The notes under the pieces were generated by a model. The model did not search any database. It saw only the letters and a list, made by a program, of their open reading frames with translations, and had not been told where the DNA came from. DNA of 35,532 bases from an uncultured Bacteroidales bacterium (lineage in GTDB: Bacteria; Bacteroidota; Bacteroidia; Bacteroidales; P3): NCBI GenBank assembly GCA_905234695.1, contig CAJOHZ010000020.1, positions 1-35,532 of the forward strand. Direction: 5' to 3'. Of this stretch, positions 9,146 to 18,583 are shown piece by piece. Position 1 is the stretch's first letter, and every line of letters starts with the position of its first letter. Both the position numbers and the translations under genes were made by a program.

Positions 9146-10606
9146 ATGCAACTGAAACGATTCATCCCCTTTGCTGCTTTGTTGTTGACCCTCCTGACGG
9201 GTCGGCCCGTCGCCGCGCAGGAGACGGCCGCAGAGGTATACCTGTCGCTTGACAGCTGCACCGCCCGCGCACTGCGCAATCAAGCGGCGGTGCGCAGCGC
9301 CGTGCTGGATGTGCAGATGGCCCGCGAGACCCGCCGCGCCGCGCTGACCAAGTATTTCCCCACGGTGAGCATGGCGGCTGGGTACTTCCGCGCACTGAAT
9401 CCGCTGGTGGATGTAACGATGTCGAAAAACAGCGACAAAATCAATGTGACCGCCGAGTTCGACGGGAGCAGTGTGGAGGATCGCGTGGCACAATTGCAGC
9501 AAGCGTTCGACGACTTGGGCATCGACGTGAATATCTCGGCGCTGCTGGACAACCTGTTCAACCGTTTCACCCTGGACGCACAGCTGCAGATGTTCGACCA
9601 CGGTGCGTTCGCCAACGCCATTGTCGCCCAGCCGGTATTCGCCGGAGGCCGCATCATCAACGGCAACCGACTGGCAGCGCTGGGCATCGAGGCCGCCGAG
9701 TTGCAACTGCTGATGACGCGGGATGAGGTGGCATACAACGTGGAGGAACGATACTGGCAGATTGTGTCGCTGCATGAGAAACTCCGCACCGTGGTACAGG
9801 CACAGGAGATGCTCGACACCTTGGCCCGCGATGCCGAGGCCGCATGCAAGGCCGGCGTGGTGAGCCACAACGACCTGCTGAAGGTACGTTTGAAGCAAAA
9901 TGAGATGGAGGCCACCCGCACCCAGCTGGCCAACGGCATAGAACTGGCCACGATGGCTTTGTGCCAATATATGGGGTCTCCCTTCGAGGCTGGGGTTGTC
10001 TATCGGTTTGACACGATGGATTACGGTCGCCTCCGCGCACCAGAGGGCTTTGTCTCACCCGAGGAGGCTGTGGCACACCGTCGCGAAAGCCGTCTGCTGG
10101 CTGTGGGTACCGAGGCGGCACGCCTGCAGAAAGCCATGACTGTGGGCGAGGCACTGCCACAGGTGTCGCTGACTGCCACTTATGGGGCCAACAACCTGAT
10201 GGGGGAGGGCATACAGCACAACGGATTGGTGCTGGCCACCGTCAACGTGCCGCTCAGCGCATGGTGGGAGACCGCCCATAAGAGTCGCAAGGAACAATTG
10301 GCCTGCCAACAGAGCCGCCTCAAGGAGGAGGATGTTCGCGGACAGATGATGTTGCAAACCCGCCAGGCATGGAACGAGATGAGTGAGGCATATACCCAGA
10401 TTGCCCTCCGCCGAGAGGCAGTGGCCGATGCCGAGGAGAACTACACCGAGGTATCCCATTTCTACACCGCCGGTATGCAGGGCATGAGCGACCTCCTGGA
10501 GGCACAGACCCTCCTGCAACAAGCCCGGAATAACTTGACAGACCAGATTATCACCTACCGAATGAAGGCCTTAAGGTATCGACAGCTGGTCAGCACAACG
10601 CAATAG
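9146..10606 (+). CDS. TolC-family outer-membrane channel
   Basis: This is the outer-membrane component of the tripartite pump. The ATG at 9146 begins a signal peptide (MQLKRFIPFAALLLTLLTG...VAAQ) and leaves a 10-nt gap from the pump gene; the in-frame start at 9098 lies inside the pump gene. The 486-residue length fits. The two OEP repeats are visible: SLDSCTARALRNQAAVRSAVLDVQMARETRRAALTKYFPTV at the N-terminus and the long amphipathic helices ending with YTAGMQGMSDLLEAQTLLQQARNNLTDQIITYRMKALRY. It is the last gene of the operon; no clear terminator follows before the next promoter at 10631. Confidence 0.93.
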   Translation: MQLKRFIPFAALLLTLLTGRPVAAQETAAEVYLSLDSCTARALRNQAAVRSAVLDVQMARETRRAALTKYFPTVSMAAGYFRALNPLVDVTMSKNSDKINVTAEFDGSSVEDRVAQLQQAFDDLGIDVNISALLDNLFNRFTLDAQLQMFDHGAFANAIVAQPVFAGGRIINGNRLAALGIEAAELQLLMTRDEVAYNVEERYWQIVSLHEKLRTVVQAQEMLDTLARDAEAACKAGVVSHNDLLKVRLKQNEMEATRTQLANGIELATMALCQYMGSPFEAGVVYRFDTMDYGRLRAPEGFVSPEEAVAHRRESRLLAVGTEAARLQKAMTVGEALPQVSLTATYGANNLMGEGIQHNGLVLATVNVPLSAWWETAHKSRKEQLACQQSRLKEEDVRGQMMLQTRQAWNEMSEAYTQIALRREAVADAEENYTEVSHFYTAGMQGMSDLLEAQTLLQQARNNLTDQIITYRMKALRYRQLVSTTQ

Positions 10607-10630
10607 AAAACAGGTTTTTGTGAATTTAAT

Positions 10631-10661
10631 TTTGCCAGTTGGATTTTTTTTCGTATCTTTG
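10631..10661 (+). promoter_or_regulatory. Bacteroidota promoter, TTTG-19-TAtcTTTG
   Basis: TTTG at 10631-10634 and TATCTTTG at 10654-10661 are 19 nt apart, an excellent match to the phylum's primary sigma-factor consensus. The start codon of the peptidase gene is only 10 nt after the -7 element, so the 5' leader would be a few bases long. Confidence 0.8.
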
Positions 10662-10670
10662 CAGAATATT

Positions 10671-11819
10671 ATGAAGAAACTCGTTTGTCTCATTATACTG
10701 GTTCTGTCTGTAACGCTGCCCTCGCTGTCACAAGCCCAAATCCACGATAAGAAGAACCCTCGGAATGTCCTCCAAAACCCGCTGAAGAACGGCCAGAAGC
10801 CGACAACTGTAAAGCAGGAGAAGAAACCCGCCAAGGCCATTGATGTCAACCACCGCGAGGCGGTGGACTCTACCGACGAATACTGGGGCGTGCTCACCGA
10901 TATCAACAACACCCCCCAAGATGATGGCACAGACCTCTTTGAAGAGGTAGAAGAGATTGAATACCAGCGACCCTTTATCATCAATCCACCAGCCAACGAT
11001 GAACCCACCGTGGAACAGCCCTTCCTGTTCCAAACCAGCCGCGAGGACGAAGGTGCGGAGAGCGAGGACGAGATATTGTTGGCGGCGGACTCGACGATGA
11101 TTCACATCCCGAAACTGGACATCTCCACCCTGAAGGACCCGGTGATAATACAGCTCACCAATCCACAGCAAGGCGAAATGTTTGTCTTTCCCACTCCTGA
11201 GATTGCGCGTGCCACATCGCACTTCGGTCCCCGTCGCCGCCGTTTCCACTATGGGGTCGATTTGGCCATGCCCACCGGAGAGCCTATCTATGCCGCTTTC
11301 GACGGGGTGGTGCGGCTGTCGAAGAGGAACAAGTCGTACGGCAACCTTATCGTGATACGCCACGGCAATGGGTTGGAAACCTACTATGCCCACTTGTCGA
11401 AACGCTATGTCACCCCCGGCACCCATGTCCGGGCGGGCGACATCATAGGTCTCTGTGGCAATACCGGCCGCTCCTACGGAAGCCATCTGCATTTCGAGGT
11501 GCGCTACCAAGGCAATGCCCTGAATCCTGAAGATGTAATGGACTGCAGCAGCCGCAAACTGCTGTCTCCCACGCTGACGCTCACCAAAGAGTCGTTCCGC
11601 AAGGTGTCAAAGAAAGGAACTGGTTCGTCCAGCAAGGGCTCCCGGCAGTCGGATGTGGGCAACTACAGCAGCGACGGGAAATACTACAAGGTGCGTAGTG
11701 GCGACACCCTCAGCCGTATCGCCCAACGCAATGGCACCACAGTCCAGAAACTGTGCCAGTTGAACAACATCAAAGAAACCACGTTGCTCCAAATCGGGCA
11801 GCGCATCCGCCTGCGCTAA
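10671..11819 (+). CDS. M23 peptidoglycan endopeptidase with LysM domain
   Basis: The 382-residue protein is predicted to cut peptidoglycan cross-links or act as an EnvC/NlpD-like amidase activator. The ATG at 10671 gives a signal peptide ([23 protein letters not shown]). A charged, poorly conserved region follows to about 165. The LytM/M23 domain spans about 180-290: His193 and Asp197 (HYGVD) plus His274 (HLHFEV) match the zinc ligands, and His272 the catalytic base. As these residues are intact it is probably an active enzyme rather than an activator. A C-terminal LysM ([18 protein letters not shown], about 338-382) should bind glycan. trmD follows 23 nt later, probably in the same transcript. 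Confidence 0.93.
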   Translation: MKKLVCLIILVLSVTLPSLSQAQIHDKKNPRNVLQNPLKNGQKPTTVKQEKKPAKAIDVNHREAVDSTDEYWGVLTDINNTPQDDGTDLFEEVEEIEYQRPFIINPPANDEPTVEQPFLFQTSREDEGAESEDEILLAADSTMIHIPKLDISTLKDPVIIQLTNPQQGEMFVFPTPEIARATSHFGPRRRRFHYGVDLAMPTGEPIYAAFDGVVRLSKRNKSYGNLIVIRHGNGLETYYAHLSKRYVTPGTHVRAGDIIGLCGNTGRSYGSHLHFEVRYQGNALNPEDVMDCSSRKLLSPTLTLTKESFRKVSKKGTGSSSKGSRQSDVGNYSSDGKYYKVRSGDTLSRIAQRNGTTVQKLCQLNNIKETTLLQIGQRIRLR

Positions 11820-11842
11820 CCTATCAGAACCTTCACCGAGTT

Positions 11843-12532
11843 ATGCGTATCGATATTCTTACGTTGTTTCCAAACATGATGTCCATGTTCTTCGAGGAGT
11901 CTATCTTGAAGAGGGCTCAGAAGAAGGAGTTGGTCGAGGTGCATTTCCATGACCTGCATGAGTACTCGCTGACCCGTTACGGGAGCGTGGACGATTACCC
12001 CTACGGAGGCGGGGCAGGCATGGTGATGGCCGTAGAGCCATTGGCCAACTGCATTGAGAAACTGCAAGGAGAACGGCGGTACGACGAGGTCATCTACACC
12101 GCCCCCGACGGCGAGATGCTTTCGCAGCCGATGGCCAACAGTCTTTCGCTGAAGGAAAATCTGATGATTCTTTGCGGCCATTACAAGGGGGTGGACGAAC
12201 GCATACGCGAGCATTTCATCACCAAAGAGATTTCTATCGGCGACTACGTGCTGACAGGCGGTGAATTGGCCGCCGCCGTGATTGCCGATACAGTGGTGCG
12301 GCTGATTCCCGGCGTCATCGGCGACGAGCAGTCGGCCTTGGGCGACTCGTTCCAGGACGGCCTTGTGGCCCCGCCTGAATATACACGTCCGCCAGAATTC
12401 CGTGGCTGGAAGGTACCCGACGTGTTGCTCAGCGGCAACCACGCCAAGATAGAACAATGGCGGATGGAACAGGCAATTGCCCGCACCCAGGAACGCCGTC
12501 CCGAGTTGCTGCGGGAATCCTCAAAAGCTTAA
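11843..12532 (+). CDS. trmD: tRNA (guanine-N1-)-methyltransferase
   Basis: TrmD methylates G37 next to the anticodon using S-adenosylmethionine and prevents +1 frameshifts. The 229-residue product starts at ATG 11843 with the family's usual [10 protein letters not shown]. The SPOUT trefoil-knot SAM site is complete: YTAPDGEML (85-93), [12 protein letters not shown] (110-121) and [15 protein letters not shown] (130-144). The catalytic Asp168 is in GDSF, followed by the [12 protein letters not shown] segment and the NHAKIEQWR tail. It follows the M23 peptidase gene by 23 nt. Its last 12 bases overlap the last 12 bases of the convergent gene on the other strand, leaving no room for an ordinary terminator. 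Confidence 0.97.
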   Translation: MRIDILTLFPNMMSMFFEESILKRAQKKELVEVHFHDLHEYSLTRYGSVDDYPYGGGAGMVMAVEPLANCIEKLQGERRYDEVIYTAPDGEMLSQPMANSLSLKENLMILCGHYKGVDERIREHFITKEISIGDYVLTGGELAAAVIADTVVRLIPGVIGDEQSALGDSFQDGLVAPPEYTRPPEFRGWKVPDVLLSGNHAKIEQWRMEQAIARTQERRPELLRESSKA

Positions 12533-13264
12533 TGTCAACCCGACCCCGGGTGCCACGCCGCCATCGGCGGAAGGCAGCAGCGTGAAGCCTCCCGAGAGGT
12601 TCATGCTGAGGCTGCTGTTTTTGTCGTTGTAGCCCTCGGCGATGCGGCTGATCTTGCCAGCTGCCACCCCACGGGTGATATGTGTGACAGGAATCATGAT
12701 GTTGCCGCCGATAGTCCACACGTAGCCGATGACACGGCAGGCGAGGCCGTTGTTGCTGCCGTCTTCAAGGGCGACGCCGGCCCAGTACATCAGAGGGCCG
12801 AGGGCGAAAAACGTGTAGGCCGACGCCAGTCCGCCAGTGGTGGACTTGTAGCTCTCGCGGGCTTTTTCATAGTCCTTGAAAGCCTCCATGCCGAGCATCT
12901 GTTGCAACTCGAAGTCTGAGTATGCTTTGCCGGTGGCGGCATTCACAATCTCTCCGCCGCTGCGCTCCAGTGTCACCCCTGTGGGGATGTCGACCGTCAC
13001 CTGCTGTTGGGCAGCGGGGGCGGGGGTGTTGTTGAACACGTCCTTTTGGCCGTTGGCATATTTCACCATGAAAATCTCTGCCACGGGCTTGGTATAGGTG
13101 GGCCCGTCGGGATTGGAGGCCAGCTTGTATTCTATCTCCGTGGAAGATACCTTGGTGACTTTACCGTTAATCTCGTCGCCGTTCTTCAGGGTGATGACAT
13201 CCTGCGCCATGACAGTCCCGGTCATGAGCATTACGAGAATAAAGAGAATGGTTTTTCTGTTCAT
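12521..13264 (-). CDS. Unknown secreted or membrane protein
   Basis: The 247-residue protein has a signal peptide ([21 protein letters not shown]). A short region after it ([26 protein letters not shown], about 22-47) looks like a small beta domain often seen at the start of Bacteroidota envelope proteins; I know no proven function. A Pro/Ala/Gln linker follows, then two hydrophobic stretches ([32 protein letters not shown]) at about 150-195. The C-terminus ([14 protein letters not shown]...GVGLTLSF) has alternating residues and a final Phe like an outer-membrane strand. It is transcribed toward trmD and overlaps it by 12 bp. A promoter lies at 13317-13348. Confidence 0.7.
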   Translation of the reverse strand: MNRKTILFILVMLMTGTVMAQDVITLKNGDEINGKVTKVSSTEIEYKLASNPDGPTYTKPVAEIFMVKYANGQKDVFNNTPAPAAQQQVTVDIPTGVTLERSGGEIVNAATGKAYSDFELQQMLGMEAFKDYEKARESYKSTTGGLASAYTFFALGPLMYWAGVALEDGSNNGLACRVIGYVWTIGGNIMIPVTHITRGVAAGKISRIAEGYNDKNSSLSMNLSGGFTLLPSADGGVAPGVGLTLSF

Positions 13265-13316
13265 AATGTCTGTGGTTGAATGGTTTATATTATTTGTTCG
13301 ATTTCTTATACAATTG

Positions 13317-13348
13317 CAAATATAGGTTTTATTTTGGTTTCTTGCAAT
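13317..13348 (-). promoter_or_regulatory. Bacteroidota promoter, minus strand
   Basis: On the minus strand TATATTTG (13324-13317) is preceded, 20 nt upstream, by ATTG (13348-13345), close to TTTG-N20-TAnnTTTG. It is about 50 nt before the start codon at 13264. The opposite strand of this 145-nt divergent gap must also hold the clpP promoter, but I see no clean match for it. Confidence 0.55.
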
Positions 13349-13409
13349 TTTTTTTATCCTTTGGCGTTATTTTTCCTGCATCGATAGAATTAATAAATAC
13401 CATCCCAAT

Positions 13410-14072
13410 ATGACAGAATTCGAGAAATATGCCACCAAACACCGTGGCATCAGCAGCACCACCTACGCCAAGTATACCTCGGCCATAAATAACTCCCTCA
13501 CCCCCTACATCGTCGAGGAGCGTCAGCTGAACGTGGCGCAGATGGATGTCTTCAGCCGCCTGATGATGGACCGCATCATCTTCCTCGGCACCGCCATCGA
13601 CGACTATACCGCCAACGTCATCCAGGCCCAGCTGCTCTTCCTCGAGAGCGTGGACAGCCAGAAGGACATCCAGATATACCTCAACTCGCCCGGCGGCTCT
13701 GTCTATGCCGGCCTCGGCATCTACGACACCATGCAGTATATCCAGCCCAAGATTGCCACTATCTGCACTGGCCTCGCGGCCTCGATGGCCAGCGTGCTGC
13801 TCTGTGCCGGCGAGAAGGGGATGCGCTGCGCCCTGCCCCACGCCCGCGTGATGATTCACCAGCCCATGGGCGGCGCCGACGGTCAGGCTACCGACATGGA
13901 AATCACCGTGCGCGAAATCCTCAAACTCAAGAAGGAACTCTACGAGATTATCGCCAAGCACAGCGGGCAGCCCTTTGAGCAGGTGGAGAAAGATTCCGAC
14001 CGTGACCACTGGTTCACCGCCGAGGAGGCCAAGTCCTACGGCATGATTGACGAAGTGCTGACGAAGAAGTAG
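13410..14072 (+). CDS. clpP: ATP-dependent Clp protease proteolytic subunit
   Basis: ClpP forms the tetradecameric serine-protease barrel that degrades proteins unfolded by ClpX or ClpC. The 220-residue product has the catalytic triad Ser125 (GLAASMAS), His150 (VMIHQPMGG) and Asp199 (KDSDRDHW), and the oxyanion/substrate-strand motif NSPGGSV (92-98). The N-terminal ~40 residues are longer than in E. coli ClpP and probably include a propeptide. It begins a compact group with dut (24 nt later) and the NamZ-type gene. The partner clpX often follows clpP in other bacteria; it does not here. Confidence 0.97.
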   Translation: MTEFEKYATKHRGISSTTYAKYTSAINNSLTPYIVEERQLNVAQMDVFSRLMMDRIIFLGTAIDDYTANVIQAQLLFLESVDSQKDIQIYLNSPGGSVYAGLGIYDTMQYIQPKIATICTGLAASMASVLLCAGEKGMRCALPHARVMIHQPMGGADGQATDMEITVREILKLKKELYEIIAKHSGQPFEQVEKDSDRDHWFTAEEAKSYGMIDEVLTKK

Positions 14073-14096
14073 TTAAGAAAACAGTTGTTAAGACAA

Positions 14097-14534
<438 letters not shown>

Positions 14535-14537
14535 AAA

Positions 14538-15674
14538 TTGAAACGGGCAGTGCATAGTATTGTCTTGTGTGTTGCGATAATATCGCAAATGCTATGTTCA
14601 TGCCACGCCCAGCCTGCTCCTCAGGTTCAGCCACCCTTCCGGACAGGAGCCGAGATGCTCTTCCTTATGGAAGATGCTGTATTCCCCGGCCCCCGTATCG
14701 CCGTGGTTGGTAATCAGACCTCAATCATTGGAAGCACACATTTGGTCGACACCCTGCTGTCGGCAGAGGTCAATGTGGTAAAGATATTCTGCCCGGAACA
14801 TGGCTTCCGTGGCACCGCTGCGGCGGGGGCTCATGTGGATAACAGCGTCGATGCCAAGACAGGTCTGCCGATAATAAGCCTTTATGGCAAGAACAAGAAG
14901 CCCACACCGGAGCAGATGAAGGACATCGATGTTGTTATCTTCGACCTGCAGGACGTCGGATGCCGCTTCTATACCTACCTCTCCACGCTGCACTATGTGA
15001 TGGAGGCGTGCGCCGAAAACAATATTCAGCTTGTGGTACTCGACCGCCCCAACCCCAACGGGCATTATGTCGACGGTCCCGTGCTCGACACCGCCCACTA
15101 CCGCTCCTTTGTGGGTATGCATCCTGTGCCTGTCGTCTACGGCATGACGATAGGGGAGTATGCCCAGATGATTAACGGAGAGCATTGGCTGAAAGATGGC
15201 ATACAATGCAACCTCTCCGTTGTCCCCATGCAGGGCTACAAGCGCGACAGCGTGGGCTACGACCTGCCCGTGCCGCCGTCGCCCAATTTGCGCAACGCCC
15301 ACGCCGTCGCCCTCTACCCCTCGCTGTGTCTCTTCGAGGGCACTAACTGCGGTGTGGGGCGTGGCACCGACTACCCCTTCGAATGGGTTACCTATGGAAA
15401 AGACACCCTCGACCTGAGGCAGGAGCAGGCTCCCTCAGCTTTCAGGCTCAAATACTTGATGGAGATGTACCGCCGTGTGCCGCAAGGCAAGTTCTTCCTC
15501 AAGAACAACTTCCTTGAGAAACTTGCCGGCAATGGCGACCTCCGCAAGCAGATAGAGGCCGGCATGAGCGAGGAGGAAACCCACGCCTCGTGGCAGCCCG
15601 CCCTCGACCAATTCAAAAACATTCGCCAGCGCTACCTCATCTATCCCGACTCGCCGTATATTTCAACACACTAA
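14538..15674 (+). CDS. namZ: NamZ-type exo-muramidase (DUF1343), lipoprotein
   Basis: The DUF1343 family includes NamZ, an exo-beta-N-acetylmuramidase used in peptidoglycan recycling; Tannerella, a relative, has one. The 378-residue product carries family signatures: the core motif CPEHGFRG (85-92), DLQDVGCRFYTYLSTL, VLDRPNPNG, VYGMTIGEYAQM, PPSPNLRN, LYPSLCLFEGTNCGVGRGTDYPFEW. The start is probably TTG 14538: it gives a signal sequence with a lipobox-like LCS-C (Cys22), and no ATG precedes the hydrophobic stretch in frame. A GTG at 14550 is the alternative. It follows dut by 3 nt. Lipidation would place it in the periplasm or outer membrane. Confidence 0.85.
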   Translation: MKRAVHSIVLCVAIISQMLCSCHAQPAPQVQPPFRTGAEMLFLMEDAVFPGPRIAVVGNQTSIIGSTHLVDTLLSAEVNVVKIFCPEHGFRGTAAAGAHVDNSVDAKTGLPIISLYGKNKKPTPEQMKDIDVVIFDLQDVGCRFYTYLSTLHYVMEACAENNIQLVVLDRPNPNGHYVDGPVLDTAHYRSFVGMHPVPVVYGMTIGEYAQMINGEHWLKDGIQCNLSVVPMQGYKRDSVGYDLPVPPSPNLRNAHAVALYPSLCLFEGTNCGVGRGTDYPFEWVTYGKDTLDLRQEQAPSAFRLKYLMEMYRRVPQGKFFLKNNFLEKLAGNGDLRKQIEAGMSEEETHASWQPALDQFKNIRQRYLIYPDSPYISTH

Positions 15675-15681
15675 ACACTTT

Positions 15682-15715
15682 TTTCTCGTTAATCCAGAAA
15701 AAATGTGTATTTTAG
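15682..15715 (+). promoter_or_regulatory. Probable promoter of the porE-like gene
   Basis: TATTTTAG at 15708-15715 matches TAnnTTTG with one mismatch, and TTTC at 15682-15685 lies 22 nt upstream. Transcription would begin near 15720, so the strong hairpin at 15723-15770 would be at the very 5' end of the message. Confidence 0.45.
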
Positions 15716-15722
15716 CGCAATA

Positions 15723-15770
15723 AATAATATGCGTTGTAACCGATTTTTTTCGGTGCAAGGCAATATTATT
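15723..15770 (+). promoter_or_regulatory. Leader hairpin before the porE-like gene
   Basis: AATAATAT (15723-15730) pairs with ATATTATT (15763-15770). Then GC (15731-15732) pairs with GC (15760-15761), TTG with CAA (15734-15736/15756-15758) and ACCGA with TCGGT (15739-15743/15750-15754), closing a T-only loop. That is about 18 base pairs with small bulges. It is 38 nt before the start codon, so it could stabilise the mRNA or regulate it. Confidence 0.5.
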
Positions 15771-15808
15771 GATATAGTTACGTTATACAAGCAAAATATC
15801 GCAATATA

Positions 15809-18583
15809 ATGAAAATGCTTAAAAAAGGTTTCGCACTATTTGTTTTGACAATTCTCCTGGCCGGTGTTGCCGTAGCGCAGAACACGAATGTACGCAGTGT
15901 GGCGGGCAGAGCCGACATACAGTTCAGAAACAAACAATACACCCTTGCCCTGGAGAGTTACCAGCAAGCATACGAGAAGGTTTCCGGCAACAAGGCCGAG
16001 AAAAACCGTATTTATTTTCAGATTGGCGAATGCTACCGTTTGATGTACAACTACCCCAAGGCGGAGCATACCTACAAGCGCCTTGTCCAGGCAGGCTATT
16101 ATAACACAGAACCCAAGCTGTACCTGTACATGGCGGAGATGTGCCGTTTCAACGGCAAGTTCGACGAGGCTGACGAATACTACGACAAGTATATCGCATT
16201 GGTGCCGGACGACAAGCTGGGACGGGAGCGCAAGAAGTCCCTCATCGATGTAACCCGTTGGGCCGCAGACCGCAGTCGCCATATCATCACTAAGTTGGAG
16301 GACTGGAACACCGACTACAACGACTGGGCGCCCCGGTTCCTTGGTGACGATACCAATGTGTTGGTATTTACCACCTCGCGTTACGGTGCCGAGAGTGACA
16401 ATGATGGCAAGGACGTGTGGACGGGACAGAACTTCTCGTCGCTGTATTCTGTCTTCAAGGACCGCAACGGCCGTTGGACGGTGGATCCGGAATCGTTCGA
16501 CAATTCGGGGAAAATCAATACGGGCAACAACGAAGGTGAGGCCTGTTTCTCGCCCGACGGCACCACAATCTACTTCTCGCGCTGCGACATCGTAGAACAT
16601 GAGAAACACGGCTGTGCCATATACACCACCACCAAGGCTCCCGAAGCCGACAAAAGCAAGAAGAAAAAGAAGACCGTAAAGAAGGCTGCCCCCAAGAAGA
16701 ATACCAAGAATGCCAAGGGTAAGAAAGGCAAAGACGGAAAGGAAGAGAAAACCGAGGAGACCAAACCCGAGGAGGAGGTGGCCCCTGGTGAGTGGGCAAC
16801 GCCGATACGCATCAACTTGGGCGACTCCAACTACAACTACCTCTACCCCGCTATCAGCAGTGATGGCCTGACCCTCTATTTCTGTTCCGATATGCCCGGT
16901 GGAGAGGGCGACTACGACCTCTGGAAGGCCACCCGTAAATCGTTGGCCGACGAATTCGGCAAGCCCGTCAATTTGGGTAACAATGTGAACACCGGCGGCC
17001 GCGAGGCCTTCCCCGTGTTGCAGAACGACTCCACGATGTATTTCTCCTCTAACGGTCTGCCCGGTATCGGTGGCTACGACATCTTCCGTACCAAGGTATC
17101 CCGCCGTTCCTGCAGCAAGCCCGAGAACCTCGGCGTGCCCATCAACTCCTCATACGATGAGATGAGCATCATCTACTACCCCGAGAACGAGAACAACCAG
17201 ATGATGGAACGCGGCTACTTCTCGTCGAACCGTCCCTTCGCCGACCCGCTGAACAAGAATACCGACAAGAAGGGTAAGAAACTGCCCCCTGTGCTGACGA
17301 TGAACCTCTTCTCCTTCGAGCTTCCCCCGCTGCTGTACACCATCGAGGGCACCGTGCGCGACGAGAAGTCCATGCAGCTCATCAAGGGCGCCAAGGTCAA
17401 GATTGTTGGTTCCGACGGTTCCGAAGCGGAGACTTATACCGACAAGAAAGGTTTCTATAAATTCAACAACAGTCAGGTGCGCGGACAGGTGGTCTACAAG
17501 ATGTACCTCTCGAAGGTGGATTATTTCAGCCTCGAAGGATCCGAGAGTACCAAGGGCTATACCGTGGACAAGGACATTGTCCACGACTTCCGCATGGAGC
17601 CGGTGCCCAAACAGCCTGTCGTACTGCCCGAAATCCGTTATGACCTCTCGAAATGGGACCTCAAGGAGGAATTCATGGATTCCCTCATGGACCTCTATCT
17701 GGTCATGATGAACAACCCCGGCATCGTGGTGGAGATACGCGCCCATACCGACTGCCGTCCCTTTATCGGGCTGACCAACGACACCCTGTCGCAGCGCCGT
17801 GCCCAGAGCGTGGTGGACTATCTGGCCAGCCGTGGCATCGAGCGTGACCGCATGGTGGCGAAAGGCTATGCCGAGCGTGTGCCCCGCACCCTCGACCGCG
17901 ACGTCGTCATCGTGGTGAACAACGTGCCTTATACCTTCTCGGCCGGCACGCGGCTGGACTGTGACTTCATCGAGACGCTTCCCTCCAAGGAACACCAGGA
18001 GGCCGCCCACCAGCTCAACCGCCGTATCGAATTCTTGATTGTACGTTCTGACTATGTGTCCAAACGTGTGGTGGCCAATATGGCTTCCGAGAACGCGCTC
18101 ATCAAGCAGAACGAGGACGGCACTTACATCGATTTAGTCAACGCTCCGGTCGATACCGCCAATGTGACCGCCGAGATTGTCCATGACGAAGGCACTATCG
18201 ACATCACCATGATCAACACCCAGAAGGGTGAGGTGCAGGCCATCATCAACGGCGTGCAGATACCCATGCTCATCGACGAGCGTTACAAAGAGCCTATCGC
18301 CATCTCGTGGGAAGAGGCCATGAATATGCTGTATCAGCGCCGCATCAACAAGGAAGACTTCCCCGACCGTGACAACGCCTTCGACCCGGAAGGCAACATC
18401 CTCGACAAGGCCAAGCTGGTCTTCAAAGAAATCCAGATTGGGCAGCATCGCGTCAACAATGTCGAAGTCATTGTGGTGAAAGGTATCGACTACAAGTTCA
18501 TCATCAATCGCGCCGGCATGGCCGAGTTTGGCGAATATGAATTTGACAAGCAGCGCGGCAAGCTCTATTTCCTTGACGACTAA
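15809..18583 (+). CDS. porE: PorE-like TPR / PD40 propeller / OmpA protein
   Basis: The 924-residue product has the domain order of PorE, a T9SS component that holds the machinery to peptidoglycan. A signal peptide (MKMLKKGFALFVLTILLAGVAVAQ) has no lipobox. TPR helices span about 28-165 and a PD40 propeller about 170-500 (ACFSPDGTTIYFS, YPAISSDGLTLYFCSD, AFPVLQNDSTMYFSSNG). A Lys/Glu-rich insert interrupts the propeller at about 280-325. A carboxypeptidase-regulatory-like domain spans about 510-600 (IEGTVRDEKSMQLIKGAKV). The OmpA domain (about 607-760) has VVEIRAHTDCR and LNRRIEFLIV, the peptidoglycan-binding Asp and Arg positions, with an insert between them. Residues about 785-924 are an extra domain resembling a degenerate retropepsin. 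T9SS tails elsewhere in the window support a role in that system. Confidence 0.85.
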   Translation: MKMLKKGFALFVLTILLAGVAVAQNTNVRSVAGRADIQFRNKQYTLALESYQQAYEKVSGNKAEKNRIYFQIGECYRLMYNYPKAEHTYKRLVQAGYYNTEPKLYLYMAEMCRFNGKFDEADEYYDKYIALVPDDKLGRERKKSLIDVTRWAADRSRHIITKLEDWNTDYNDWAPRFLGDDTNVLVFTTSRYGAESDNDGKDVWTGQNFSSLYSVFKDRNGRWTVDPESFDNSGKINTGNNEGEACFSPDGTTIYFSRCDIVEHEKHGCAIYTTTKAPEADKSKKKKKTVKKAAPKKNTKNAKGKKGKDGKEEKTEETKPEEEVAPGEWATPIRINLGDSNYNYLYPAISSDGLTLYFCSDMPGGEGDYDLWKATRKSLADEFGKPVNLGNNVNTGGREAFPVLQNDSTMYFSSNGLPGIGGYDIFRTKVSRRSCSKPENLGVPINSSYDEMSIIYYPENENNQMMERGYFSSNRPFADPLNKNTDKKGKKLPPVLTMNLFSFELPPLLYTIEGTVRDEKSMQLIKGAKVKIVGSDGSEAETYTDKKGFYKFNNSQVRGQVVYKMYLSKVDYFSLEGSESTKGYTVDKDIVHDFRMEPVPKQPVVLPEIRYDLSKWDLKEEFMDSLMDLYLVMMNNPGIVVEIRAHTDCRPFIGLTNDTLSQRRAQSVVDYLASRGIERDRMVAKGYAERVPRTLDRDVVIVVNNVPYTFSAGTRLDCDFIETLPSKEHQEAAHQLNRRIEFLIVRSDYVSKRVVANMASENALIKQNEDGTYIDLVNAPVDTANVTAEIVHDEGTIDITMINTQKGEVQAIINGVQIPMLIDERYKEPIAISWEEAMNMLYQRRINKEDFPDRDNAFDPEGNILDKAKLVFKEIQIGQHRVNNVEVIVVKGIDYKFIINRAGMAEFGEYEFDKQRGKLYFLDD

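Noticed and set aside
13354..13362. clpP promoter at TATCCTTTG
   Set aside because: The spacing inside the -7 element is one base too long, and the upstream TTTG is not cleanly placed.
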